Assembly (NCBI RefSeq): GCF_003034915.1
Contig: NZ_PZJX01000043.1
Coordinates: 102,292 to 166,291, forward strand
Direction of reading: 5' to 3'
DNA length: 64,000 nt
From: Mesorhizobium helmanticense
GTDB taxonomy: Bacteria > Pseudomonadota > Alphaproteobacteria > Rhizobiales > Rhizobiaceae
Both the position numbers and the translations under genes were made by a program. The notes beneath the pieces are model-generated. The model made no database searches. It was not told the origin of the DNA and saw only the letters and a list, made by a program, of their open reading frames with translations. The first letter of the stretch is position 1, and the number at the start of each line of letters is the position of its first letter. This document shows, piece by piece, positions 43,654 through 53,361 of this stretch.

Positions 43654-44451
43654 CTACTGCCCCATCTTGTAATCAAGGAACCATTTCTTGTTGAGCGCCT
43701 CGAGCGTGCCATCGGCCTTGACTGCCGCGATCGCGGCGTTGACCGGCTTCACCAGATCGGAGCCCTTGGGGAAGATGAAGCCGAAATCCTCGGTGCCGAG
43801 CGGCCCACCGATCAGCTTCAGTCCACCATTGGAGGCGTCGACATAGCCTTTGCCAGCGGTGCCGTCGGTCAGCACCACATCGACGTCGCCCGACTTCAGC
43901 GCCTGCACCGTCGCGCCGAACGTCTCGAACAGTTTGATGCGCGGGTTCTGCTCATTGCCATCGAGCACGCTGTAGACGGCGGTGTAGAAGGGTGTCGTGC
44001 CGGCCTGCGCGCCGATCAGCCCCTCCTTGAAGGCGCCGAACGTCTTGGCGTCGGTGAAGCGCTTCTCGTCGCCGCGCACCAGCATGAACTGTTCCGAGCG
44101 CATATAGGGGTCGGAGAAGTCGACCTTCTGCTTGCGGTCGTCCTTGATGGTGATGCCGGTCATGCCGATGTTGTACTGGTTGTCGGAAACCGCCTGGATC
44201 ATCGCATCCCAGGAGGTGTTCTGGTATTCGACCTTGAAATTCAGCCGCTTGGCGATCTCGTCCATCGCGTCATATTCCCAGCCGATCTGCTTGCCGGTCT
44301 TGGCGTCGATGAATTGCAGCGGCGGATAGGCGTTTTCCGTCACCACCACCACTTGTCTGCCGCCGAGGTCGGGCAGCGTCTGCGCGAAGGCGGCGACAGG
44401 CGCCAGAATGAGGGCCAGCAGGCCGGCCAGCAGCAGTTTCGATTTGGTCAT
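43654..44451 (-). CDS. polar amino-acid ABC transporter substrate-binding protein
   Basis: 265 aa periplasmic-binding protein of the family-3 (His/Arg/Glu-like) type. Signal peptide (cleavage after AFA, about 23), then TENAYPPLQFIDAKTGKQIGWEYDAMDEIAKRLN and TGITIKDDRKQKVDFSDPYMRS, the PBPb signature. ATG 44451 follows GGGAGCG. Amino-acid specificity cannot be assigned. First of a two-gene set with the permease. Confidence 0.92.
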   Translation of the reverse strand: MTKSKLLLAGLLALILAPVAAFAQTLPDLGGRQVVVVTENAYPPLQFIDAKTGKQIGWEYDAMDEIAKRLNFKVEYQNTSWDAMIQAVSDNQYNIGMTGITIKDDRKQKVDFSDPYMRSEQFMLVRGDEKRFTDAKTFGAFKEGLIGAQAGTTPFYTAVYSVLDGNEQNPRIKLFETFGATVQALKSGDVDVVLTDGTAGKGYVDASNGGLKLIGGPLGTEDFGFIFPKGSDLVKPVNAAIAAVKADGTLEALNKKWFLDYKMGQ

Positions 44452-44624
44452 GACGCGCTCCCAGGGGATGAACCGCCCCGGCATAGCCGGGGCTTGCAGG
44501 AAGCGCCGACTTTAGCTTTCCGCAAGCGCCTTGCAAGCTGGCCCGATGCGCGGCGTGCCGGGAAAACGGATTCCGTTGCTTCCCGACTGCGAAATTCCGG
44601 AACGATTCGTGCAGTGATCGGCGA

Positions 44625-45125
44625 TCAATCGCCGTCCAGCGATGTTGCGGCCGCCTTGCGCAGTTCGCCGACAAACCGGGTCAAGGTGGCGTGCAGGGAT
44701 TTCAACTCGCCAGCCTCGAGCGGCAACTGACAAGCCAGGGCAGCGGGCACGCTTTTCGCCTGCTCGCGCAATGCCTGGCCCTTCGCCGTCGGCTCGATCA
44801 GCACCCGGCGTTCGTCGGCGGCATCGCGTCGGCGTGTGACCAGGCCGCCCGCCTCAAGCCGCTTGAGCAGCGGCGTCAGCGTCGCCGAATCGAGGCCGAG
44901 CGCCTCGCCGAGCTCACCCACCGTGCGTGGCGCCTTTTCCCAGATCACCAGCATGGCGATGTACTGCGGATAGGTCAGGCCGAGCGGTTCGAGCAGCGGC
45001 CTGTACAGCCTCGTCATCTGCCCGCTCGCCGAGTAGAGCGCGAAGCAGAGCTGCTGGTCGAGCCTTGCCACCCCGGCTGATAGCGCCGGGGCTTGCCTGG
45101 GTCCGGTTGCGGTCTTTATCGTCAT
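44625..45125 (-). CDS. ohrR: organic-hydroperoxide-sensing MarR regulator OhrR
   Basis: 166 aa MarR-type winged-helix repressor. The redox Cys27 is in QLCFALYSASGQMTRLY, the hallmark of OhrR; oxidation releases it from the ohr promoter. HTH around 65-95 (TVGELGEALGLDSATLTPLLKRLE). It overlaps ohr by 4 bases (ATGA), so it is made together with its target and regulates itself. Confidence 0.93.
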   Translation of the reverse strand: MTIKTATGPRQAPALSAGVARLDQQLCFALYSASGQMTRLYRPLLEPLGLTYPQYIAMLVIWEKAPRTVGELGEALGLDSATLTPLLKRLEAGGLVTRRRDAADERRVLIEPTAKGQALREQAKSVPAALACQLPLEAGELKSLHATLTRFVGELRKAAATSLDGD

Positions 45126-45556
45126 GCTGCCTTTGGCGGAAGCGCCACTGCCGAAAGCGCCACCTCGACATTGCCCCTGATGGCGTTGGAATAGGGGCAG
45201 ATCTGATGCGCCGCCGATACAAGCGCTTCCGCGGCGGCCTGATCAAGACCTTTCGTCTCCGCCGCCAGGGCCACGCCGAGCGCGAAGCCGCCCTGGCCGT
45301 TGTCGTGCAGGCTGACATTGGCCGTCACCGCGGCATCGCTCAGCGGCAGTTTCTGCTTGCCGGCGATGAAGCGCATGGCGCTTTCAAAGCACGCGGCATA
45401 GCCGGCGGCAAACAGCTGCTCGGGATTGGTGGCGCCGCCCTTGCCGCCAAGCTCCTTCGGCAGCGCGAGATCGACGCTGAGCAGACCATCGCTGGTCTGG
45501 ACATGGCCGGCGCGGCCGCCGACGGCGCGGGCTTGCGTGGAATAGAGTGCAGGCAT
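45122..45556 (-). CDS. ohr: organic hydroperoxide resistance protein
   Basis: 144 aa thiol peroxidase. Catalytic C56 (AAGYAACFESAM) and C120 (HQICPYSNAIRGN) and the essential Arg in the preceding block are in place. ATG 45556 follows GGAG. The OhrR-box-like palindrome at 45574-45600 overlaps the promoter region. Forms ohr-ohrR. Confidence 0.96.
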   Translation of the reverse strand: MPALYSTQARAVGGRAGHVQTSDGLLSVDLALPKELGGKGGATNPEQLFAAGYAACFESAMRFIAGKQKLPLSDAAVTANVSLHDNGQGGFALGVALAAETKGLDQAAAEALVSAAHQICPYSNAIRGNVEVALSAVALPPKAA

Positions 45557-45573
45557 TTCGTGTCTCCATTTAG

Positions 45574-45600
45574 ATTGTACACGATTATTTAGTGCACAAT
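45574..45600. promoter_or_regulatory. candidate OhrR operator
   Basis: ATTGTACAC (45574-45582) and GTGCACAAT (45592-45600) are inverted repeats (8 of 9 match) spaced by 9 AT-rich bases, immediately upstream of the ohr ribosome-binding site. Position and sequence fit the OhrR box type. Confidence 0.75.
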
Positions 45601-45654
45601 ATAATTGGCGTCAACCGAGCCGTGGAGAATTTTCCGACAGAAGGGGCTGAAACG

Positions 45655-45678
45655 AAAAAAGGCGGCCGAAGCCGCCTT
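45655..45678 (-). terminator. rho-independent terminator of rplS
   Basis: Minus strand stem GGCGGC-TTCG-GCCGCC (45676-45661, UUCG loop) followed by TTTTTT (45660-45655), about 24 bases after the rplS stop. Confidence 0.93.
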
Positions 45679-45702
45679 TCCGAAACCATGCGTGGCGAAA
45701 AA

Positions 45703-46263
45703 TTATTCGGCCGGGGTCGCTTCCGCGGCCTTGGCTGCCTCGTCGGCTGCCTTAGCAGCTTCTTCGGCGGCCTTCTTCTCGGCGGCGTCCTGCGCTGCCT
45801 TCTCGGCGGCCAGCGCCTGTGCGGCGGCCACCTTCTCGGCCTCGATGCGCGCCTTCTCGGCGTTCAGCGCATCGCGCTCCTCGTCGTTCAGCTTGCGGGC
45901 GCGCACGCCGGTGTTTTCCGAAATGCGGGCCGACTTGCCGCGACGGTCGCGCAGATAATAGAGCTTGGCGCGGCGCACCTTGCCGCGGCGCACGATCTCG
46001 ACGCCCTCCAGCATCGGCGAGTAGACCGGGAACACGCGTTCCACGCCTTCGCCGTAGGAGATCTTGCGGACGGTGAAATTTTCCTGGAAGCCGGCGCCGG
46101 AACGGGCGATGACGACGCCTTCATAGGCCTGCACGCGGGTGCGGGTGCCTTCGGTCACGCGGACCTGGACGCGCACGGTGTCGCCGGGCTGGAATTCGGG
46201 AAGCTTGCGCTTGGCTTCGATCTTGGCGGCCTGTTCGGCCTCGAGCTGACGGAGGATATCCAT
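45703..46263 (-). CDS. rplS: 50S ribosomal protein L19 with long C-terminal tail
   Basis: 186 aa, against about 115 for most L19. The conserved domain is 1-120: FQPGDTVRVQVRVTEGTRTRVQAYEGVVIA, the L19 signature KVRRAKLYYLRDRRGKSARI. The rest (about 125-186) is an Ala/Glu/Lys helix (EAEKVAAAQALAAEKAAQDA), probably a coiled coil or disordered. Start at ATG 46263; the 38 residues upstream in frame are not L19. Normally it follows trmD directly, but here a TSUP gene on the other strand separates them. Confidence 0.95.
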   Translation of the reverse strand: MDILRQLEAEQAAKIEAKRKLPEFQPGDTVRVQVRVTEGTRTRVQAYEGVVIARSGAGFQENFTVRKISYGEGVERVFPVYSPMLEGVEIVRRGKVRRAKLYYLRDRRGKSARISENTGVRARKLNDEERDALNAEKARIEAEKVAAAQALAAEKAAQDAAEKKAAEEAAKAADEAAKAAEATPAE

Positions 46264-46590
46264 CTCAAATAATCCACTTCTTGTTCTTCCGACAGTCAGA
46301 GCGTCCGACACTCGCCTTGCAGTTCCATTGACCGCTCGGCTATGCCCTTTGTCCCAAGACATTGTATCGGGAGACATCGGGCAGGGGCGACTACACCGTC
46401 ATTGTTGACGGGTCCGGCAGTTTGTTCTTGCCGGTACGGGCGGGCACATACAGCTATTTCGGCGCTTTGTCACGTCTTGGCCGTGTCTTTTTTGGTCACA
46501 TGGCATCATCGCAATCGTCCACTGCGGGTTGCGCCCACCCTTCAACCTTCCTAAGCCGGGCAAAGCACAGTTTTTTCCGGCGGCATCCCA
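46264..46590. other. intergenic region between divergent rplS and TSUP genes
   Basis: 327 bases. It holds the promoters of rplS (minus) and the TSUP gene (plus). No gene, strong hairpin or repeat recognised. The TSUP ribosome-binding site is weak. Confidence 0.5.
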
Positions 46591-47343
46591 ATGTCTGTTT
46601 TCGACGCGGTCCTGCTTTTTCTCGCGGGTTTTACTTCAGGCGCCGTCAATGCGGTCGCCGGCGGCGGCACGTTCATCACCTTTGGCGCCATGACGCTGGT
46701 CGGCTTGCCGCCGATCGTCGCCAACGCCACCTCGTCGGTGACACAATTTCCCGGCTATATCACCTCGACGCTCGCATACTGGGCCGACATCAAGCATTTC
46801 TGGCGCGGCGCGTTGCTGCTCAGTGTGATCTCGGCTTTCGGCGCACTGGCCGGCGCGCTCATCCTTCTGGCGCTCGACAATCCGTCGTTTCGCGCCCTGG
46901 TGCCCTGGCTGCTGCTGGCGGCGACCGCGCTTTTCGGCGCCGGGCCGTGGCTGAAGCCGGCCCCGAAGCCCGGGCATGAAGCGTCGGTGGGTTCACTCGT
47001 CGGCTCGCTCGCTCAATTTGCGACCGCCGTCTATGGCGGCTTCTTCGGCGCCGGCATGGGCGTCATGATGCTGGCGACGCTCGGCCTCACCCAGCCCGGC
47101 GACTATCACCGGCTGAACGCGCTGAAGAACATGCTGGCCGTGGTCATCGCGGCGATCGCCATCCTGGTCTTCGTCTCGGGCGGCGTCGTCGCCTGGCCGC
47201 AGGCGATCGTCATGATCCCGGGCGGAGCGCTGGGCGGCTATGCCGGCGTCTGGATCGCCAAGCGCGTGCCGCAAATTGCCGTGCGCGGCTTCGTCGTTGG
47301 GGTCGGCCTCTTTCTCGCCTTCTATTATTTCACCAAGGGCTGA
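46591..47343 (+). CDS. TSUP (TauE/SafE) family membrane transporter
   Basis: 250 aa, about eight membrane helices in two repeats. SGAVNAVAGGGTFITFGAM and the mirror YGGFFGAGMGVMMLA carry the TSUP Gly-rich motifs. Family members export sulfite, sulfoacetate or similar organic anions; the substrate here is unknown. It overlaps the trmD 3' end by 19 bases, convergent, and lies between trmD and rplS, which usually adjoin. Confidence 0.9.
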   Translation: MSVFDAVLLFLAGFTSGAVNAVAGGGTFITFGAMTLVGLPPIVANATSSVTQFPGYITSTLAYWADIKHFWRGALLLSVISAFGALAGALILLALDNPSFRALVPWLLLAATALFGAGPWLKPAPKPGHEASVGSLVGSLAQFATAVYGGFFGAGMGVMMLATLGLTQPGDYHRLNALKNMLAVVIAAIAILVFVSGGVVAWPQAIVMIPGGALGGYAGVWIAKRVPQIAVRGFVVGVGLFLAFYYFTKG

Positions 47344-48029
47344 GGCAAAGCGCCCGGCAGGTCCGGGCGCCGCTCCTGCGTCAGCTTCTCAGCCTCGGCG
47401 CGCCGCCACGCCGCGATCTTCTTGTGATTGCCCGAAGTGAGAACCTCCGGGATTTGCCGGCCCTCGAACTCCTGCGGCCGCGTGTAGTGCGGATGTTCTA
47501 GCAGGCCGTTCTCGAAACTCTCTTCCTCGCCGGATACCGCGTTGCCCATGACGCCGGGCAAAAGCCGCACCACGGCGTCGAGCAGCACAAGGGCTGCCGG
47601 CTCACCGCCGGAGAGGATGAAGTCACCGACCGAGACCTCTTCCAGTCCACGCGCCTCGATCACCCGCTGGTCGACGCCTTCGAAGCGGCCGCAGACGATG
47701 ACGGCGCCCGGCCCGGCGGCCAGTTCGCGCACGCGGGCCTGCGTCAGCGGTTTTCCACGCGGGCTCATCAGCAGCCGTGGCCGCGGATCGCCCGGCGGCG
47801 AGGCATGGTCGATCGCCTTGGCCAAAACGTCGGCGCGCATCACCATGCCGGCGCCACCACCGGCCGGCGTATCGTCGACGGTGCGGTGGCGGTCGCTGGC
47901 GAAATCGCGGATCTGAACTGTCTCGAGCGACCAGGTGCCGGTCTCCAGCGCCCGCCCGGCCAGCGACACGCCGAGCGCGCCGGGAAACATCTCGGGATAG
48001 AGCGTCAGCACCGAGGCGGCAAAGCTCAC
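47325..48029 (-). CDS. trmD: tRNA (guanine-N1)-methyltransferase
   Basis: Methylates G37 in tRNAs reading CNN codons; SPOUT fold with a trefoil knot. 234 aa. Knot residues LMSPRGKPLTQ, VIVCGRFEGVDQRV and LSGGEPAALVLLD. Starts at GTG 48029, which overlaps the rimM stop (GTGA). Convergent with the TSUP gene at the 3' end. Confidence 0.95.
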   Translation of the reverse strand: MSFAASVLTLYPEMFPGALGVSLAGRALETGTWSLETVQIRDFASDRHRTVDDTPAGGGAGMVMRADVLAKAIDHASPPGDPRPRLLMSPRGKPLTQARVRELAAGPGAVIVCGRFEGVDQRVIEARGLEEVSVGDFILSGGEPAALVLLDAVVRLLPGVMGNAVSGEEESFENGLLEHPHYTRPQEFEGRQIPEVLTSGNHKKIAAWRRAEAEKLTQERRPDLPGALPQPLVK

Positions 48030-48625
48030 CGGTTGCCCCCGGCGTCCCTCGGCCCGCGCGGCCTGCCCTTCGGGTCGAAACCCTCAGGGCCGGGAGCCTC
48101 GCCATCCTCATCGTCCAAGAGGCCGGCGGCTGCCGGATCGACGCGGATAAATCCCTCGGTGATCGACACATCGGGCACGGCGGCCTGCGTGAACGGGATC
48201 AGCACGCCTTTGCGCTCGCCAAGCGTCACGTCGAGAATGTCGCCGCCGCCGAAATTATGCACGGCCACGACCTTCCCGATGTCAGCACCGGTATCGTCCC
48301 TGACCTCGAGCCCGACAAGGTCGGCGTGGTAGAACTCGTCCTCCTCGCCATCGTCGGGCAGCATCGAGCGGTCGACAAACAGTTCCGTTCCGGCGAGCGC
48401 CTCGGCGGCATTGCGGTCATTGACGCCCTTGAAGCGCACCACGACGACGGTGTTGGCGGGCCTGATGTCGACGATCTGGAAGGCGCGCCCGTCCCTGGCG
48501 TAGAGCGGCCCGTAATCGGCCAGCGCCAGCGGCTCGCCGGTGAAGGTCTTGACGCGCAATTCGCCCTTGATGCCGTGGGCGGCGCCGATCACAGCCATCT
48601 GGACGGGGTTTTGCGGCTTGCTCAT
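48026..48625 (-). CDS. rimM: ribosome maturation factor
   Basis: Assembly factor for the 30S head. 199 aa: N-terminal beta barrel (MAVIGAAHGIKGELRVKTFTGEP), PRC-barrel (EFYHADLVGLEVRDDTG) and an acidic/Gly-rich C-terminal tail. ATG 48625 behind AAAGGTG; the upstream start adds eight residues. The usual upstream rpsP is absent; a palindromic repeat lies there. Confidence 0.95.
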   Translation of the reverse strand: MSKPQNPVQMAVIGAAHGIKGELRVKTFTGEPLALADYGPLYARDGRAFQIVDIRPANTVVVVRFKGVNDRNAAEALAGTELFVDRSMLPDDGEEDEFYHADLVGLEVRDDTGADIGKVVAVHNFGGGDILDVTLGERKGVLIPFTQAAVPDVSITEGFIRVDPAAAGLLDDEDGEAPGPEGFDPKGRPRGPRDAGGNR

Positions 48626-48638
48626 GGCACCTTTACCT

Positions 48639-48893
48639 TCGTCATCCACGGGCGGAGCAGGCGCGAAGCGGCTGCGCAGACCCGAGGATCCATTCCGTTA
48701 CGGCGACCAAAAAGCACGGCAGTTCAGAAAGGATCACGCGTCTCGTCCCTGCCAACTCTCTACTTGCGGACATTCCGCATGGTCTCCACTGCAAAGTTAT
48801 CAGACTTGTAACGCAGCAGCGCTCGCAGGTCACGGCATGGATCCTCGGGTCTCCGCGACGGAGCTTCGCTCCTGCTCCGCCCGTGGATGACGA
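48639..48893. repeat. inverted-repeat element, family C (CGTCATCC / GGATGACG), copy 1
   Basis: Ends TCGTCATCCACGGGCGGAGC and GCTCCGCCCGTGGATGACGA are inverted repeats; each half also holds CCGAGGATCCAT / ATGGATCCTCGG. About 145 bases of non-repetitive sequence lie between the halves. Occupies most of the rimM-xerC promoter gap (48626-49044), which has no other gene. Confidence 0.9.
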
Positions 48894-49044
48894 AGGGACC
48901 TTGCGTTTCAGCCAATCACCAAGGTTTGTAGCTTGCCACCAATCCGACGACTCTCCTAACCCCAGCCGATTGTCGTTTCAATGATGGCTCTTCACCGCTT
49001 CCTAACCCGGCTGCCGGAAAATGATCCGGAGTTGGAAGAAAGCC

Positions 49045-49983
49045 ATGCAGGAATTCCTCATCCCGGCGAAGCCGGACCTCCAGGCGGCCCGCGAAAGCTG
49101 GTTGAAGATGCTGGCGCGCGAGCGCCGGCTGTCGCCAGAAACGGTTGAAGCCTATGAGCGCGACACGCGCCAGTTCCTGCACTTCCTGACCGGCCATTGC
49201 GGCGGTTCGCCAGGCATTTCCGACATCGCCAATTTGCGTCCGGCCGACCTGCGTGGCTTCCTCGCCGCTCGCCGCAACGCTGGGGCCGGCGCCCGCACGC
49301 TCGGGCGCGGCCTGGCCGGCATCCGTTCGCTGCTGCGCTTTCTCGAGCGGCGCGGCCTCGTCAATGCGGCCGGCGCGGCGGCATTGCGCGCGCCACGGCA
49401 GCCGAAGTCGCTGCCCAAGCCGCTGACTGCAAGCGATGCCATCAATGTCGTTTCGGTGGAAGGCCAACTGGCCGAGGAACCCTGGATCGCCGCCCGCAAC
49501 GCCGCCGTGCTGACGCTGCTCTATGGTTCGGGCCTGCGCATTTCCGAAGCGCTCGGCCTGTCGGGTGCCGAGCTGGCCTTGCCCAGCGACACGGTGCTGC
49601 GCATCACCGGCAAGGGCGGCAAGACGCGGCTGGTGCCGGTGCTGCCGGTGGCGTTGCGCGCCATCGCCGAATACCGCCGGCTCTGCCCCTTCGACATCGA
49701 TCCCAAGGGTCTTTTGTTTCGCGGCGCCCGAGGCGGCCCGCTCAACCCGGCCATCGTCCAGCGGGACATGGCGAAACTGCGCTCGGCCCTCAACCTGCCA
49801 GACACCGCGACACCGCATGCCTTGCGCCATTCCTTCGCCACGCATCTGCTTGGCCGTGGCGGCGACCTGCGCACCATCCAGGAACTGCTTGGCCATGCCA
49901 GCCTGTCGACCACTCAGGTCTACACCGGCGTCGACACCGCAAGGCTGCTCGAAATCTACGAAGCATCCCATCCACGGGCGTAA
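49045..49983 (+). CDS. xerC: site-specific tyrosine recombinase XerC
   Basis: 312 aa; resolves chromosome dimers at dif with XerD, assisted by FtsK. SAM-like N-domain (1-95) and catalytic domain with R in GSGLRISEALGL, Lys in TGKGGKTR, HALRHSFATHLL (H-x-x-R), LGHASLSTTQVYT with the final His and nucleophile Tyr. ATG 49045 follows GGAAG; the ATG at 49021 is also in frame. Distinguished from integrases by its length and housekeeping context; no attachment sites seen. Confidence 0.94.
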   Translation: MQEFLIPAKPDLQAARESWLKMLARERRLSPETVEAYERDTRQFLHFLTGHCGGSPGISDIANLRPADLRGFLAARRNAGAGARTLGRGLAGIRSLLRFLERRGLVNAAGAAALRAPRQPKSLPKPLTASDAINVVSVEGQLAEEPWIAARNAAVLTLLYGSGLRISEALGLSGAELALPSDTVLRITGKGGKTRLVPVLPVALRAIAEYRRLCPFDIDPKGLLFRGARGGPLNPAIVQRDMAKLRSALNLPDTATPHALRHSFATHLLGRGGDLRTIQELLGHASLSTTQVYTGVDTARLLEIYEASHPRA

Positions 49984-50075
49984 GCGAGGCCGCGACATCG
50001 CCCGCGGTGGAAAACGCATTCAATTTTGCAATGCCGGTTAACTGTTTCGCTGCCTTTTGCGCCTAAAAACGAGGC

Positions 50076-50291
50076 ATGAAGTATGCCATCGCCATCGCTG
50101 ATCGCGCGGCTCTCGGGTCGCTGAAGCTGCTTGTCGCACTCAACGTCCTGTTTTTCCTGTCCTTCCTCGTCATCGCACTGCTTGCCGCCGGCAGAATGCA
50201 GACCGAAATCCCGGTTCGGACCGGCGCCAACACGCTGTCTGTCCCGCAGACGCACGCTCCGGCGGGCTCTGTCATCACCATCGCCGGCTGA
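50076..50291 (+). CDS. small hypothetical membrane protein (71 aa)
   Basis: One N-terminal hydrophobic helix (KLLVALNVLFFLSFLVIALLA split around residues 17-37) followed by a short periplasmic tail. GAGG lies only one base before the ATG, so initiation is doubtful. No family recognised. Followed by 277 bases (50292-50568) with no gene, which hold the promoter of the next gene. Confidence 0.5.
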   Translation: MKYAIAIADRAALGSLKLLVALNVLFFLSFLVIALLAAGRMQTEIPVRTGANTLSVPQTHAPAGSVITIAG

Positions 50292-50568
50292 CCTGCACGG
50301 CTGGGTTGCAGGCCGAATCACCGATGCCTTCCGCAAGCCTTGCGCGAATCGCCAGCGCACAGGGGTCGACCCGTAACGCTCAAGGAAGGTCGAAAGGGCT
50401 CGTTTTTGCACGATCTCTGGGGGATTTGCCGGTTAAATGCTTGCAGATAAACGCTTTCAGGCGCAAATTGCCCTGCTTTCGGCGTTTTCGGGCGCTATGT
50501 GAAACCCGTTCAACGATTGCGCGTTGATGTGTGTTGATTGATACCTTTCATCCACGGAGGACACTTTT

Positions 50569-50895
50569 ATGGCGAATCCCAACGACCCGTTCACCACCCC
50601 GAGCCCCACGCCCAAAGCGGGCGGCGGCGGCAGTGGCTGGCTGATTGCCCTTGTCGTTCTTATCCTGGCCATTGTCGCCTACTATGTTTTTGGAAGAAAG
50701 GCCGAGGCGCCCGCGCCTGCCGAACCACCGGCCGCTAGCACACCGGCGCCTGCTCCAGCTGAACCGATGAAGCCCGCCGAACCGGCTCCCGCAGCGCCTG
50801 CACCGGCCGAACCCGCGCCGGCCCCGGCGCCTGCACCGGCCGAACCCGCGCCAGCCCCGGCGCCCGCACCGGCTCCTGCCGCACCGGCCAACTGA
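50569..50895 (+). CDS. membrane-anchored Ala/Pro-rich protein (108 aa)
   Basis: A short Gly/Pro-rich N-terminus, one membrane helix (WLIALVVLILAIVAYYVFG, about 24-42), then a 65-residue Ala/Pro/Glu tail of repeats like AEPAPAPAPA, which would form an extended periplasmic rod. GGAGGAC before the ATG is strong, and a good terminator follows. Function unknown; the tail resembles the TonB periplasm-spanning region only in composition. Confidence 0.8.
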   Translation: MANPNDPFTTPSPTPKAGGGGSGWLIALVVLILAIVAYYVFGRKAEAPAPAEPPAASTPAPAPAEPMKPAEPAPAAPAPAEPAPAPAPAPAEPAPAPAPAPAPAAPAN

Positions 50896-50920
50896 TCAGG
50901 CTCCTGATTTCAACGACGAA

Positions 50921-50951
50921 CGGCCCGCTGAAAAGCGGGCCGTTTCGTTTT
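50921..50951 (+). terminator. rho-independent terminator after the Ala/Pro-rich gene
   Basis: CGGCCCGCT (50921-50929), GAAA loop, AGCGGGCCG (50934-50942), then TTTCGTTTT. A 9-bp perfect stem 26 bases after the stop. Confidence 0.93.
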
Positions 50952-50974
50952 GAGCGGGATGCCGCCCACGCGCA

Positions 50975-51135
50975 TTCGTCATCCTCGGGCTTGACCCGAG
51001 GATCCATGCCGCGACTGCCGTCACAGAGTTCGAGCGGTGCAGAAACCTGCATCGCAGCGACGCTCCGATGTCATGGCATGGATCCCAGGGTCTCCGCGAC
51101 GTCGCTTCGCTCCTGCTCCGCCCTGGGATGACGAA
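50975..51135. repeat. inverted-repeat element, family C, copy 2
   Basis: TTCGTCATCCTCGGGCTTGA with CCGAGGATCCATGCC at the left, and ATGGCATGGATCCCAGGG with CCCTGGGATGACGAA at the right. The same two-sided architecture as 48639-48893. Lies between the terminator of the Ala/Pro-rich gene and the lpdA stop. Confidence 0.9.
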
Positions 51136-51159
51136 ATCGGGGTGTTCAACCCGTCGGCT

Positions 51160-52566
<1,407 letters not shown>

Positions 52567-52605
52567 GATGGTGTCCTTCTCGCCTTTCGGATTCGCGCTA
52601 GCGCT

Positions 52606-53361
52606 CTAGCGGCCGCCGCTCACATTCAGGATCGCGCCCGTCGTATAGGACGCTTCGTCCGACAATAGATAGAGAACCGCATGCGCCACTTCATCCGCCG
52701 TGCCCGCCCTTTTCATCGGCAGCATGTCCTTCATCCGCGCGATCCGGTCCGGCTGGCCGCCCGACGCATGGATCTCGGTGTCGATGATGCCCGGTCGCAC
52801 CGCATTGACGCGCACGCCCTCGGTCGCCACCTCGCGGGCCAGCCCGACGGTGAACGTGTCGATCGCGCCCTTCGACGCGGCATAGTCGACATATTCGCCC
52901 GCCGAGCCGTGTACCGATGCGGCCGACGAGATGTTGACGATCGCGCCACCCTTGCCGCCATGGCGGGTCGACATGCGCCTGACCGCTTCGCGCGCACAGA
53001 GAAACGGCCCGACGACATTGATGCGCATCATGCGCTCCAGCCGCGCCGCACTCATCTCGTCGACACGCGCCTTGACGTCGACGATGCCGGCATTGTTGAC
53101 AATGGCGTCGAGCCGCCCCCAAGCGCCGTCCACCGTGTCGAACATGGCAATGACATCGGCTTCAACGCCGACATCGCCCTTGACCGCGATCGCCTCGCCG
53201 CCAGCAGCCTTGATCTCAGCGACCAGCGCCTTGGCGGCAGCCTCGTTCGACGCGTAATTGACCGCCACACGGTAGCCGGCCGCAGCCGCCAGCCGGGAGA
53301 TGGCGGCGCCAATGCCGCGGCTGCCGCCGGTGACCAGTAGCACCTTTTGCGCAGCGCTCAT
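52606..53361 (-). CDS. SDR-family oxidoreductase
   Basis: 251 aa classical short-chain dehydrogenase. Cofactor motif VTGGSRGIGAAIS (TGxxxGIG), NNAGIV, active-site Ser in VNISSAASVHGS, Y-x3-K in YVDYAASKGA, and PGIIDTEIH. Similar to glucose or 3-oxoacyl-ACP reductase types; the substrate is unknown. ATG 53361 overlaps the upstream stop (ATGA). Stands between an unknown secreted protein gene and lpdA. Confidence 0.88.
   Translation of the reverse strand: MSAAQKVLLVTGGSRGIGAAISRLAAAAGYRVAVNYASNEAAAKALVAEIKAAGGEAIAVKGDVGVEADVIAMFDTVDGAWGRLDAIVNNAGIVDVKARVDEMSAARLERMMRINVVGPFLCAREAVRRMSTRHGGKGGAIVNISSAASVHGSAGEYVDYAASKGAIDTFTVGLAREVATEGVRVNAVRPGIIDTEIHASGGQPDRIARMKDMLPMKRAGTADEVAHAVLYLLSDEASYTTGAILNVSGGR

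Noticed and set aside
49045..49983. Integrase of a genomic island
   Set aside because: Length, motifs and housekeeping neighbours fit XerC; no tRNA, attachment repeats or phage genes nearby.
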